Assembly (NCBI GenBank): GCA_026393475.1
Contig: JAPLAA010000027.1
Coordinates: forward strand, 1 to 34,641
DNA: 34,641 nucleotides
Direction: 5' to 3'
Source of the DNA: Actinomycetota bacterium
GTDB taxonomy: Bacteria; Actinomycetota; Acidimicrobiia; Acidimicrobiales; Ilumatobacteraceae
Part shown: one piece after another, positions 14,901-22,924 of the stretch
Layout: each line of letters opens with the position of its first letter
Position numbering within the stretch: the first letter of the stretch is position 1
Position numbers and translations under genes: made by a program
The notes under the pieces: generated by a model
The model's input: the letters and a program-made list of their open reading frames with translations, nothing else
Database searches by the model: none
What the model was told of the DNA's origin: nothing

Positions 14901-17228
14901 GACCGCGCGGCCCTTGCCGCTGCGCTTCGCGACATACATGGCCGTGTCCGCCTGCTTCAGCAGTTCCTCGGCCGTCACCTCGACCCCGGCCGGATCGAGC
15001 AGGTCGGCGATGCCGATGCTGGTGCCCACCTGTGCCGTCGATCCGTCCGCGAGCGCGATCGGCTCGGTGAGCCGTTGCAGCAGGCGGTCGGCGATGCGCG
15101 ACGCCCCTTCGGGCCGCGACACGAGCACGAACTCGTCGCCGGCGAACCTGGCCACCAGATCGCCGTCGCGCACGGCTGCGGACAGCCGGCCGGCCACCTC
15201 CACCAGCACCGCGTCGCCCGCCTCGTGGCCGTGGGTGTCGTTGACCGCCTTGAAGCCGTCGAGGTCGCAGAACAACACCGAGGTCGGCGTGCCGGCCGCG
15301 AGTCGCGCGTCGAGGTTGGCCAGCAGCGCCCGTCGGTTGAGCAGCCCCGTCAGGGTGTCGCGATGGGCCAGTGTGTCGAGGTGGCGATGCAGATCGGCAG
15401 CGGCGGTGATGTCGCGCGCGGTGGCCTCCAACGCGATGGCGCGGCCCTCCGCGTCGTGGACGAGATGGCTGCGCACCTCCACCGTCCGCACCGTCGCGTC
15501 GTGGTGGACCACGCGGAACTGCAGCACCTCCTTCGCCTCGCGGCTGAGGACGTGGCCGAGCACGAACCCCGCGTCCTCCTGGTGGATCGTGCGGGTGAAG
15601 TGCATCGGATCGGCGTAGAGGTCGTCGGGCGTCACGCCGAGCAATCCGGTGATCGCGGGACTGATGTAGTCGAAGCGGAACGGGTCGAACGCGATCCGCA
15701 TGATCACGTCGGGTGAACGCTCGGCCAGCTGACGGAAGCGCACCTCCCTCGCTTCGAGCTCGCGGCGGAGCGCGAACTGGACCGTGAGATCGGTCGCGGT
15801 GCCGAGCCATCCGGCGACCCTGCCGTCGGCGTCGCGGACCGGTGTGACCTCCATCTGCACGGGCACGATCCGGCCGTCCGGACGGCGGTGACGCACCTCG
15901 TGGGCGAACGCGTACGCGCCGCTCAGCGACGAGGCCCAGGCCTCCGCGACGGCGTCGCGGTCGTCGGGATGGACCGTCCCGAGCCAGCCCGACTCGCCGA
16001 GTTCGTCGATCTCGAGCCCCGTGAACTCGGTCCACCGACGGTTCGCGTAGGTCCACCGTCCGTCGGCGTCGGCTTCGAGGATCGCGACCGGTGCGAACGC
16101 GGCGAGGTCGCGGAACCGGGCCTCGCTGGCGGCGACGGCCTCGACGTTGGCGAGTTCCTCGGTGACGTCGGTGAAGGTGATGACGGCGGACGTCGGCAGG
16201 TCCTGGCCGAAGGTGAGCACAGGGTGCACCGACAGGCGCATCGAGCGCAGCTCGGCGCCGAAGGCCAGCTTGTGGACCTCGGCCTGGACGGGTTCGCCAT
16301 GCTCGAGTGCACGCCACATCGGATGGTGGGCGCGATCGATCGGCGAGCCGTCGGTCGTGACGATCCGCAGATCGTCGAGCCGCGACCCCACGAGGAAGTC
16401 GACGCTCGGCTGGCGGAGCAGCTCGACGGCAGCCTGGTTGGCGTCGGTGCACGTGCCCGTCGTGTCGACGACGAGCACCCCTTCGGCCAACGAGTCGACG
16501 ATCTCCCGCTGGTGCGCCTCGGACGTGGCGACCGTGTCACGGGCGTGCAGCAGGTCGGTCTGGTCGATCAGCGCCCACAGCACGGCGGGCCGGCCGCCGA
16601 GTTCCATCGGGATCGAGGTCCACTCCACGAGCCGCGACGTGTGGTCGGGTCGGACGATGCGATATGTGGCGGGCGGGAGCTGTTCGCCGCGGGCGATCGC
16701 CTCCATCCGCTGCTCGATGCGGGGCCGATCCTCGGCGTCGACGTGCGCCTTGGTCGCGATGCGGCTGCTCAACTGTTCGAGATCGTCGACGCCGAGCAAC
16801 GTGAACGACGCCGGGTTGGCGAACAGCACGACGCCGTCGACGGCGAGCATCACCGGGGTCGGCAGGCGCTCCAGGACCGCGACCTGTCGGTGATCCGCGG
16901 AGGCGAGCTGGGCGGTCGCCTGCTCGATCGCGCTGGCATCGACGAGGGTGATCACCCAGCCGACGATCTCGCCGTCGGGTCCGTGGACCGCGGCGGCATG
17001 CTGCCGGTCCTCCTCGGGCGTGAGCTCCATCAGGTGCCGACCGACGACGTCGGCGAGCGATCGTCCGAAGAACTCGCCGGCGGCATCGTTCGCCGACAGC
17101 ACCACGCCGTCGATCGCGACGGTGAGCACCGGCACCGTGATCGCGGCAGCCGACAGCGCCAACGACTCCAGTGGGTCGAGGATGCCCCGCCCTCGGTTCG
17201 CAGGGGCGCTCGTCGGGGCGCTCGTCAT
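14892..17228 (-). CDS. Multi-PAS diguanylate cyclase (AGDEF active site)
   Basis: The 778-residue soluble sensor has four or five PAS-like domains. These lie roughly at residues 25-110, 115-235, 245-365, 370-495 and 495-620, the last ones with PAC motifs such as GWLGTATDLT and ALEATARDIT. A C-terminal GGDEF domain follows (about 620-775). The catalytic motif is AGDEF (696-700) rather than GGDEF, and the inhibitory RxxD site is present (RDGD, 687-690) five residues before it. AGDEF variants can still be active, so synthesis of c-di-GMP is likely but not assured. No membrane helix is visible. The ATG at 17228 is the first start after the divergent intergenic region. It faces a PAS-chemoreceptor operon. 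Confidence 0.92.
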   Translation of the reverse strand: MTSAPTSAPANRGRGILDPLESLALSAAAITVPVLTVAIDGVVLSANDAAGEFFGRSLADVVGRHLMELTPEEDRQHAAAVHGPDGEIVGWVITLVDASAIEQATAQLASADHRQVAVLERLPTPVMLAVDGVVLFANPASFTLLGVDDLEQLSSRIATKAHVDAEDRPRIEQRMEAIARGEQLPPATYRIVRPDHTSRLVEWTSIPMELGGRPAVLWALIDQTDLLHARDTVATSEAHQREIVDSLAEGVLVVDTTGTCTDANQAAVELLRQPSVDFLVGSRLDDLRIVTTDGSPIDRAHHPMWRALEHGEPVQAEVHKLAFGAELRSMRLSVHPVLTFGQDLPTSAVITFTDVTEELANVEAVAASEARFRDLAAFAPVAILEADADGRWTYANRRWTEFTGLEIDELGESGWLGTVHPDDRDAVAEAWASSLSGAYAFAHEVRHRRPDGRIVPVQMEVTPVRDADGRVAGWLGTATDLTVQFALRRELEAREVRFRQLAERSPDVIMRIAFDPFRFDYISPAITGLLGVTPDDLYADPMHFTRTIHQEDAGFVLGHVLSREAKEVLQFRVVHHDATVRTVEVRSHLVHDAEGRAIALEATARDITAAADLHRHLDTLAHRDTLTGLLNRRALLANLDARLAAGTPTSVLFCDLDGFKAVNDTHGHEAGDAVLVEVAGRLSAAVRDGDLVARFAGDEFVLVSRPEGASRIADRLLQRLTEPIALADGSTAQVGTSIGIADLLDPAGVEVTAEELLKQADTAMYVAKRSGKGRAVRA

Positions 17229-17362
17229 GCGGACGACTGTTCCCGGCCGGCGCGGCGACGCCACCAGGCCCTGCACCCGGGACACACCCGGGACCAACGT
17301 CCTCTTCTCCTGGGAACGGGCCTCGATCGTCGCCACCCTCAGGCACGATCGCCCATCCGCCG

Positions 17363-17368
17363 TACGGT
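17363..17368 (+). promoter_or_regulatory. Candidate -10 of the PAS-chemoreceptor operon
   Basis: TACGGT lies 8 nt before the GTG start, the same hexamer seen before plsY and the LarA-like gene. CTCA (17338-17341), 17 bp before GCCGTA (17359-17364), also resembles a motility sigma factor layout, but the two readings overlap and cannot be separated by eye. Confidence 0.4.
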
Positions 17369-17376
17369 CGCTCGAT

Positions 17377-17931
17377 GTGAACACGTCTGCAGATCGCGTC
17401 AGGAACGGGGTTCGGCCCACGGGGGTCACGCGCACGTTCGGCATCGACGAGGTGATCGTGACCAAGACCGACCTGCAGGGCCGGATGACCTACGTGAACG
17501 ACGTGTTCCTGCGGGTCGCCGGCTACGCCGAGCGGGACGTGATCGGCAAGCCGCACAACATCATCCGTCACCCCGAGATGCCCCGTGCGGTGTTCGGACT
17601 GCTGTGGCGGGAGATCCAGGCCGGCAACGAGATCTTCGCCTATGTGAACAACCTCGCGTCCGACGGCGCGAACTACTGGGTCTTCGCCCACGTCACGCCG
17701 ACGCGATCGCGTGGTCGCATCGTGGGCTACCACTCCAACCGGCGCGTGCCCGACCCGGCCGCCGTCCGGGCGATCACCCCGGTGTACCGGCAACTGCTCG
17801 AGGAGGAGCGTTGCCACAGCCATCCGGTGCAGGCGATCGATGCCTCCACCCAGCTCCTGGGCGCCGTCCTCGGCGACGCCGGCGTCACCTACGACCAGTT
17901 CGTCTGGTCGCTCGCGGGGGTGTCGGCATGA
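17377..17931 (+). CDS. Aer-like PAS domain protein
   Basis: The 184-residue protein is almost entirely one PAS domain of the aerotaxis receptor class (about residues 20-125). It shows TDLQGRMTYVNDVFLRVAGY, then IGKPHNIIRHPEMPR, FGLLWREIQAGNEIFAYVNN and the HVTPTRSRGRIVGYHSNRR strand. In Aer this domain binds FAD to report redox state, and the N-x-IRHPDMP segment is a family signature. Here there is no membrane anchor or signalling domain. The next gene begins inside its stop codon (ATGA) and encodes a soluble chemoreceptor signalling domain. The start is a GTG at 17377; the ATG two bases earlier is immediately closed. Residues after 125 form a short helical linker. Confidence 0.88.
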   Translation: MNTSADRVRNGVRPTGVTRTFGIDEVIVTKTDLQGRMTYVNDVFLRVAGYAERDVIGKPHNIIRHPEMPRAVFGLLWREIQAGNEIFAYVNNLASDGANYWVFAHVTPTRSRGRIVGYHSNRRVPDPAAVRAITPVYRQLLEEERCHSHPVQAIDASTQLLGAVLGDAGVTYDQFVWSLAGVSA

Positions 17932-18890
17932 GCATCGACACCAGCATCGACACCCTTCCCGGCTCGCTCCACGACCAGGAGCGCCAGGAACTCGAGCGCT
18001 ACCGGGCGGCCTTCGCCGCGATCAACGACGTCGCCACGCGCGCTGCGGCGGGCGATCTCGAGGCCCGCGTGCCGATCCTCGACGGCGGCGACGACTTCGC
18101 CACCGTGCGCAATCACCTCAACCGGATGCTCGACCTCACCGATGCCTTCGTCCGCGAGGCGGGCGGTTCGCTGCACGCGGCGAGCGAGGGTCGCTTCCAC
18201 CGTCAGTTCCTCACCCACGGCATGCTCGGCGCGTTCCGCGAGGGCGCCGTCACCGTGAACGAGGCCCGCGGCGCGATGAGCCGCTCGCAGGCTGCGCTGC
18301 ACGCGGCCGAGGCCGCCCGCGCCGCGCTCGCCGACGAGTTCGAGAGCGCCGTGCTGTCGGCCAGCGAGCAGGTCGCCGCGGCGAGCACCGAGCTGGGCGC
18401 CACCGCGTCGTACCTCACGAGCTCGGCCCGCGCCGCGGTCGAGGAGAGCGACCGGGCCGCGTCCACGATCGCGAGCCTCGATGCGTCGTCGCACCAGATC
18501 CGCCAGGTCGTCACCCTCATCCGCCAGGTGGCGGGTCAGAGCCGGCTGCTCGCCCTGAACGCCACGATCGAAGCGGCACGCGCCGGTGAGGCCGGCCGCG
18601 GGTTCGCGGTGGTCGCCACCGAGGTCAAGCAGCTCGCCGAGCAGACCGGGTCGGCCACCGAGCAGATCGAGGCGGAGGTGGCCGCCGTGCAGGCGGCGGC
18701 ACTCGCGTCGCGGCAGGTGCTCGACGGCATCGGCGCGACGGTGCGCGACATGCACGAGCAGGTGATCGCGATCGCCGCGGCCGTGGACGGAAGTGGGGTC
18801 GGCGACAGCGTCGACTTCACCGGCCTGTCGCAGCTGGCCGAGCTGTTGCGTCGAGAGGTGACCAACTTCCTCGGCGAGCTCCGCTCCTGA
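17928..18890 (+). CDS. Soluble methyl-accepting chemotaxis protein
   Basis: The 320-residue, all-helical protein has no transmembrane segment. An N-terminal HAMP-like region (about 25-115, with GDLEARVP and GMLGAFREGAVTVNEA) leads into a coiled-coil signalling domain. The hairpin tip that contacts CheA and CheW lies at about 198-247 and contains LLALNATIEAARAG and GRGFAVVATEVKQLA. The hairpin is well conserved, although the methylation helices are short. Its start overlaps the stop of the PAS gene, so the pair likely works as a two-piece redox or aerotaxis receptor. No che genes lie in the window. The stop codon is embedded in a 14-bp tandem repeat. Confidence 0.93.
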   Translation: MSIDTSIDTLPGSLHDQERQELERYRAAFAAINDVATRAAAGDLEARVPILDGGDDFATVRNHLNRMLDLTDAFVREAGGSLHAASEGRFHRQFLTHGMLGAFREGAVTVNEARGAMSRSQAALHAAEAARAALADEFESAVLSASEQVAAASTELGATASYLTSSARAAVEESDRAASTIASLDASSHQIRQVVTLIRQVAGQSRLLALNATIEAARAGEAGRGFAVVATEVKQLAEQTGSATEQIEAEVAAVQAAALASRQVLDGIGATVRDMHEQVIAIAAAVDGSGVGDSVDFTGLSQLAELLRREVTNFLGELRS

Positions 18891-18942
18891 CCGTCGGCTT
18901 CTGACCATCGGCTTCTGACCGTCGGCTTCTGACCGTCGGCAC
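18887..18942 (+). repeat. 14-bp tandem repeat at the stop codon of the chemoreceptor gene
   Basis: Four units of CTGACCGTCGGCTT (18887, 18901, 18915, 18929; the second has one change and the fourth two) begin at the stop codon. Each unit carries TGA. As 14 is not divisible by three, the stops cover all three frames, with an in-frame spare 42 nt later. The repeat ends 12 bp before the -10 of engB. Confidence 0.95.
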
Positions 18943-18954
18943 AGACACCGGACG

Positions 18955-18960
18955 TAGCCT
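18955..18960 (+). promoter_or_regulatory. Candidate -10 of engB, leaderless
   Basis: TAGCCT lies 6 nt before the engB ATG. TGACC sequences of the adjacent 14-bp repeat lie about 20 bp further up, where a -35 would be expected, though the spacing is long. Confidence 0.4.
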
Positions 18961-18966
18961 GGGCGG

Positions 18967-19557
18967 ATGACCGGACCGCTGCAGCTCACCTTCGTCAGCT
19001 CGGCGCAGCGTGTCGCGGATCTGCCGGCGTCGCCCGCGGAGGTCGCCCTCGTCGGCCGGTCCAACGTGGGCAAGTCGTCGCTGATCAACGCCCTGGCGAA
19101 CCGCAAGCAGCTCGCCCGCGTGTCGAACACGCCGGGCCGCACCCAGCTCATCAACCTCTTCACGCTCCCGACGGGCGGCACGGTCGTCGACCTCCCCGGC
19201 TACGGCTATGCATCGGTGCCCACCCGCGAGAAGGCCAAGTGGGGCCCGATGATCGAGGGCTACCTGCTCGGACGATCGTCGCTGCAGGCGCTGCTGCTGC
19301 TCGTCGACGGCGAGATCGGCCCGACCAAGCTCGACTCGCAGATGATCGACTGGGTGCAGGCGAACGACATCACCACGGTCATCGTGGCCACCAAGATCGA
19401 CAAGGTGAAGCCGTCGAAGCTGGCCGGCCGCAAGCAGCAGTTGGCGAAGGGCTGCCGCCTGCACGAGGGCGACATCTTCTGGGCCAGCGCGGCGAAGGGC
19501 ACCGGCATCGACGCCCTTCGCAGCCATGTGCTGACCCTGCTCGCACTCGCCGACTGA
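18967..19557 (+). CDS. engB: Ribosome biogenesis GTPase EngB/YihA/YsxC
   Basis: The 196-residue GTPase acts in assembly of the large ribosomal subunit. All G motifs are present: GRSNVGKSS (P-loop, about 31-39), the T of NTPGRTQ (switch I), DLPGYGY (about 78-84), TKIDK (about 143) and SAAKGTG (about 178). Length and order match the EngB family. The ATG at 18967 has no clear Shine-Dalgarno and a -10-like hexamer 6 nt upstream. The gene stands alone between the chemoreceptor and the secreted DUF1996 protein. Its stop is followed by a 4-bp repeat of CGAC units. Confidence 0.97.
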   Translation: MTGPLQLTFVSSAQRVADLPASPAEVALVGRSNVGKSSLINALANRKQLARVSNTPGRTQLINLFTLPTGGTVVDLPGYGYASVPTREKAKWGPMIEGYLLGRSSLQALLLLVDGEIGPTKLDSQMIDWVQANDITTVIVATKIDKVKPSKLAGRKQQLAKGCRLHEGDIFWASAAKGTGIDALRSHVLTLLALAD

Positions 19558-19570
19558 CCGACCGACCGAC
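19551..19570 (+). repeat. 4-bp tandem repeat across the engB stop codon
   Basis: Five units, CGAC-TGAC-CGAC-CGAC-CGAC, run across the stop codon; the second unit supplies the TGA. Confidence 0.85.
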
Positions 19571-19781
19571 ACCGGTTCACGCCGGCCGACTCGCGCCCCC
19601 AGGGTCCTGTCCGGGCGGGACGATCGCGCGCTCCGCGACATTCGACAGTTCGTTCAGTTCGTCATGCGTTCGTCATGTTCGTCGTCAACTGGACCTTTTC
19701 GACGCTCCGTGGTGGTCGAACCGTGGCGATCTTGACGGATTCCGCACTCAGACCTGCGGATGAACATGACGATTCAATGAC
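19558..19781. other. Intergenic region before the DUF1996 gene
   Basis: This 224-bp gap is less GC-rich than its surroundings. It holds a GTTCGTCAT-like direct repeat (GTTCGTCATG twice between 19655 and 19682) and a TTGACG (19732-19737) that could be a -35, although no good -10 follows at the right spacing. No open reading frame or terminator hairpin is convincing. Confidence 0.4.
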
Positions 19782-21347
19782 ATGCGTTTCACACTGCTCA
19801 CCAAGGTGCTGGGCGGCACCGGTCGTCGGACGGGGTCCTCGGACCCCGGTCACCACCATCACGTCCAGCCACCGCCCGATCATCGGGGCCGAGGTGTTCA
19901 GGGGGGCGGGCGCCCCGGAACACGCCGACTCACCATGGCCGTCGCGCTGTCCGGCGCGATGCTCATGTCACCCCAGGCCTGCGCCCCGACCCACACCGAG
20001 TCGGTGACGCCGGGGGCGGTGTCGATCACCGCGTCCGGCGCCACGTCGATGACGATCACCTGGTCCGCCGTCGGCGGCGCCCGTTCCTACGACGTCGTCT
20101 ATGCGGGCACCGGCCTGGCCGCACCGATCACCGTCACCCGACTCACGACCCTCAGCCGAACGATCAGCGGGCTGACCCCCGGCGGTCGGTACGAGGCCCA
20201 GGTCCGCGCCCGCACCCGCCGCGGCGCGCAGGCATGGTCGGCCACCGCGGTCGTGACGCTCACCGCGGCCGGCGCCACACCGGCCCAGGAGAACCCGGTC
20301 GTCACCGCTGCACCGGCACCACCGGCCACACCGACCGCACCCGCACCGGCAGCCCCCGTGGCGCCCGCGCCAGCCGGTCCGGCGCCCGCGCCACCGCCGC
20401 CGACCGGCGGGGCCACGGTGAACGGGCCGCTCCCCGCCCCGTCGGCAGGCACGTCGGCCAGCGGCACCCAGCCCTTCGGCGGGCCGATCCAGGCATCGGG
20501 TGACGGCACGGGCAACTTCCGTGTGACCTGCTTCTTCTCGCACATGAACAGCGACGACTCGATCGTCTTCCCGGGCCAGGCGGGCGCCGCCCACCTCCAC
20601 ACCTACTTCGGCAACACGGCCTCGGTGGCGGCCTCGACCCCGGCGACCCTGCTGGCGAGCGGCAACTCCACCTGCAGCGGTGGCATCAGCAACCGCTCGT
20701 CGTACTGGGTGCCCACGGTGCTCGACGCGAGCGGTCGCCCGGTGACCCCGAGCATGAACCAGGTGTATTACAAGAGCGGGTACCAGGGGACGCCGTTCTC
20801 CCGGATCAGCCCCACGCTGCCCAACGGGATCAAGATCATCGCCGGCAACGCCCGGGCCACGGCACCGCAGCCGAAGGACGCCGGCCAGGACTCCGTCCGC
20901 TGGACGTGTGGGATCGACACCGCGAACGGACCGACGATGATCGTCGGCTCGACGCCGGCCATCCCCGCCTGCGCCGCGGGCACCGATCTGTGGGCCGTCA
21001 TCCGGTTCCCGCAATGCTGGGACGGGGTGAACCTCGACTCGGTCGACCACAAGAGCCACATGGCCTACGGCACCTACGGCGTCGGCTGTCCGGCGAGCCA
21101 CCCGGTGGCGCTGCCGGAGATCACCTACAACGTCCACTGGCCGGTCACGTCGGGCACCAGCGCCGGCTGGCGCCTGTCGAGCGACATGTACAGCGGCCCC
21201 GGCGGCTACTCGCTGCACGGTGACATCATCACCGCCTGGGACACCGCGATCAGCAACACCTGGCTGCAGAACTGTGTGCGCCGCGATGCCGACTGCCGCA
21301 TCGGCATCGTCTCGGACACCCGCCAGCTGATCTACGCCACTCGCTGA
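19782..21347 (+). CDS. Secreted FNIII plus DUF1996 protein
   Basis: The 521-residue exported protein begins with a basic, His-containing tract of about 50 residues and then a short hydrophobic stretch ending in SPQAC (about residues 52-67), possibly a lipoprotein-type signal. A fibronectin type III domain follows (about 75-163). A proline/alanine linker rich in APAP (about 170-212) leads to a DUF1996 domain (about 235-515) with FFSHMNSDDSIVFPG, HLHTYFGNT, FPQCWDG and DHKSHMAYG. DUF1996 proteins are secreted and of unknown, perhaps carbohydrate-related, function. An ATG at 19935 would give a shorter but uncharged signal, so the start is uncertain. The stop abuts the convergent ALDH stop as TGATCA. 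Confidence 0.85.
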   Translation: MRFTLLTKVLGGTGRRTGSSDPGHHHHVQPPPDHRGRGVQGGGRPGTRRLTMAVALSGAMLMSPQACAPTHTESVTPGAVSITASGATSMTITWSAVGGARSYDVVYAGTGLAAPITVTRLTTLSRTISGLTPGGRYEAQVRARTRRGAQAWSATAVVTLTAAGATPAQENPVVTAAPAPPATPTAPAPAAPVAPAPAGPAPAPPPPTGGATVNGPLPAPSAGTSASGTQPFGGPIQASGDGTGNFRVTCFFSHMNSDDSIVFPGQAGAAHLHTYFGNTASVAASTPATLLASGNSTCSGGISNRSSYWVPTVLDASGRPVTPSMNQVYYKSGYQGTPFSRISPTLPNGIKIIAGNARATAPQPKDAGQDSVRWTCGIDTANGPTMIVGSTPAIPACAAGTDLWAVIRFPQCWDGVNLDSVDHKSHMAYGTYGVGCPASHPVALPEITYNVHWPVTSGTSAGWRLSSDMYSGPGGYSLHGDIITAWDTAISNTWLQNCVRRDADCRIGIVSDTRQLIYATR

Positions 21348-22826
21348 TCACCTGTTCCGCCGACGCCGCATCGACCCCCGCGCCCTGGCCCACAGGTCGC
21401 GGGGGTCGGGCAGCGTGAGCCCACGGCGGACGAGCGCGAACTTCTTGCTGGTGTACGGCGGGTACAGCAACGACGGGTCGAGCCGGGTGCTGCGCTCGTG
21501 CACGGCCCGGCGATGACTGAACGTGTCGAAGCCGTCCTTGCCGTGGTAGGCGCCCATCCCGCTCTCACCCACACCGCCGAACGGCAGGTGGGGGTTGCTG
21601 ATGTGCATGATCGTGCCGTTGATGCACACGCCGCCGCTGCTGGTGCCGCGCAGCACCCGGTCGTGGTCGACCTCGTCGGCGCTGAACGAGTAGAGCGCCA
21701 GCGGCTTCTCGTCGGCGTTCACGAACGAGACCGCCTCGTCGAGCGAGTCGACGGCGATGATCGGCAGCACCGGCCCGAAGATCTCCTCGCCCATCACCTG
21801 GTCGCCGCGGGTGATGCCGGTGAGGACCGTGGGGGCGATGTAGCGGGTGTCGGCGTCGCTCTGGCCGCCGATCGCGACCGTGCCGTCGTGCAGCAGCTTC
21901 TCGAGACGGTGGAAGTGCGAGTCGTTGACGATGCGGGCGAAGTCGGCGCTGCGCTGCGGGTCGTCGCCGTAGAACTCGCGGACCCGGGCCCGCAGCTGCT
22001 CGACCAGCTGGTCGTGCACCTCTCGTTCGACGAGCACGTAGTCGGGCGCGATGCAGGTCTGGCCGGCGTTCATGAACTTGCCCCAGGCGAGACGGCGCGA
22101 CGTGACCTCGAGGTCGGCGTGCCGGCTCACGATGGCGGGGCTCTTGCCGCCCAGCTCGAGGGTGACCGGCGTGAGGTGCTCGGCAGCGGCGCGCATCACG
22201 ACGCGGGCGACGCGGCCGTTGCCGGTGTACAGGATGTGGTCGAAACGGTGCGTCAACAGCTCGGTCGTCTCGGCGACGCCGCCGAGCACCAGCGCCACGG
22301 CGGGTTCACCGAGCTCGCGCACGATGGCGTGGACGGCATCGGCCGAGTGCGGCGCCAGCTCGCTGGGCTTGCCGACGACGGCGTTGCCGGCGGCGATGGC
22401 CGCCACCATCGGCAACAGCAGGAGCTGCACCGGATAGTTCCAGGGCGCGATGACACAGGCGACGCCGAGCGGCTCGCGCTCGATGCGCGACGAACCCGGC
22501 TGGAACGCGATCGGCGTCGGCACCTTCTCCGGCGCCATCCACCGGTCGAGCTGAGCGATCGTGTGGTCGATGTCGCCGACGATGAACCCGATCTCGGTGG
22601 CCCACGCCTCGAACGCCGGCTTGCCGAAGTCGGCGGCGAGCGCTCGCAGCACCGCGTCCTCGTGGGCGATCACCAGCTCGCGCAACCGGCGGAGCGTCTC
22701 CACGCGCCAGCCGCGCGGTCGCGTGCGACCGGACGCGAAGGCGTGACGGGCACCCTCGACGATCGTCGTGATGTCGGCCAGCGGGGTGAGGGTGGGAGCG
22801 ATGGGAGCGGCGACGGAGGTGCTCAT
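21348..22826 (-). CDS. Aldehyde dehydrogenase, class 3-like
   Basis: The 492-residue NAD(P)+-dependent enzyme oxidises an aldehyde to the acid. Catalytic features are PWNYPV (about 128-133, Asn), ELGGKSP (about 220, general base Glu) and NAGQTCIAPDYVL (about 250-262, nucleophile Cys). The FGGVGESGMGAYHGKDGFDTFSH-type C-terminus (written here only as a class feature, near 428-450) and the ERS-proximal tail are typical of class 3 (AlkH/ALDH3) fatty aldehyde enzymes. A basic C-terminus (RRRRNR) could aid membrane contact. A TAGCGT hexamer (22833-22838, minus strand) lies 6 nt before the ATG. An SDR gene lies upstream on the same strand, and the two could act on an alcohol and its aldehyde in sequence. 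Confidence 0.93.
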   Translation of the reverse strand: MSTSVAAPIAPTLTPLADITTIVEGARHAFASGRTRPRGWRVETLRRLRELVIAHEDAVLRALAADFGKPAFEAWATEIGFIVGDIDHTIAQLDRWMAPEKVPTPIAFQPGSSRIEREPLGVACVIAPWNYPVQLLLLPMVAAIAAGNAVVGKPSELAPHSADAVHAIVRELGEPAVALVLGGVAETTELLTHRFDHILYTGNGRVARVVMRAAAEHLTPVTLELGGKSPAIVSRHADLEVTSRRLAWGKFMNAGQTCIAPDYVLVEREVHDQLVEQLRARVREFYGDDPQRSADFARIVNDSHFHRLEKLLHDGTVAIGGQSDADTRYIAPTVLTGITRGDQVMGEEIFGPVLPIIAVDSLDEAVSFVNADEKPLALYSFSADEVDHDRVLRGTSSGGVCINGTIMHISNPHLPFGGVGESGMGAYHGKDGFDTFSHRRAVHERSTRLDPSLLYPPYTSKKFALVRRGLTLPDPRDLWARARGSMRRRRNR

Positions 22827-22832
22827 GACCTC

Positions 22833-22838
22833 ACGCTA
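22833..22838 (-). promoter_or_regulatory. Candidate -10 of the aldehyde dehydrogenase gene, leaderless
   Basis: Minus-strand TAGCGT lies 6 nt before the ATG. The same hexamer precedes pyrE and tesB. No good -35 is visible. Confidence 0.4.
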
Positions 22839-22924
22839 CGCCCGGACCAGTCGCCGCGGCACGGCCGTTCGGGCGCGGGATCTCGTCGGTGATCGAGCGC
22901 TGGCGCGGCTCGGTGAACGCCGGC

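Noticed and set aside
14537..15618. Plus-strand open frames across the tRNA cluster and the end of the PAS-GGDEF gene
   Set aside because: They run through three clear tRNAs and a terminator and lie antisense to the cyclase gene.
17338..17364. Motility sigma factor promoter before the PAS-chemoreceptor operon
   Set aside because: CTCA-N17-GCCGTA fits loosely, but TACGGT at leaderless spacing explains the site at least as well and is shared with metabolic genes, so I do not count it as independent support.
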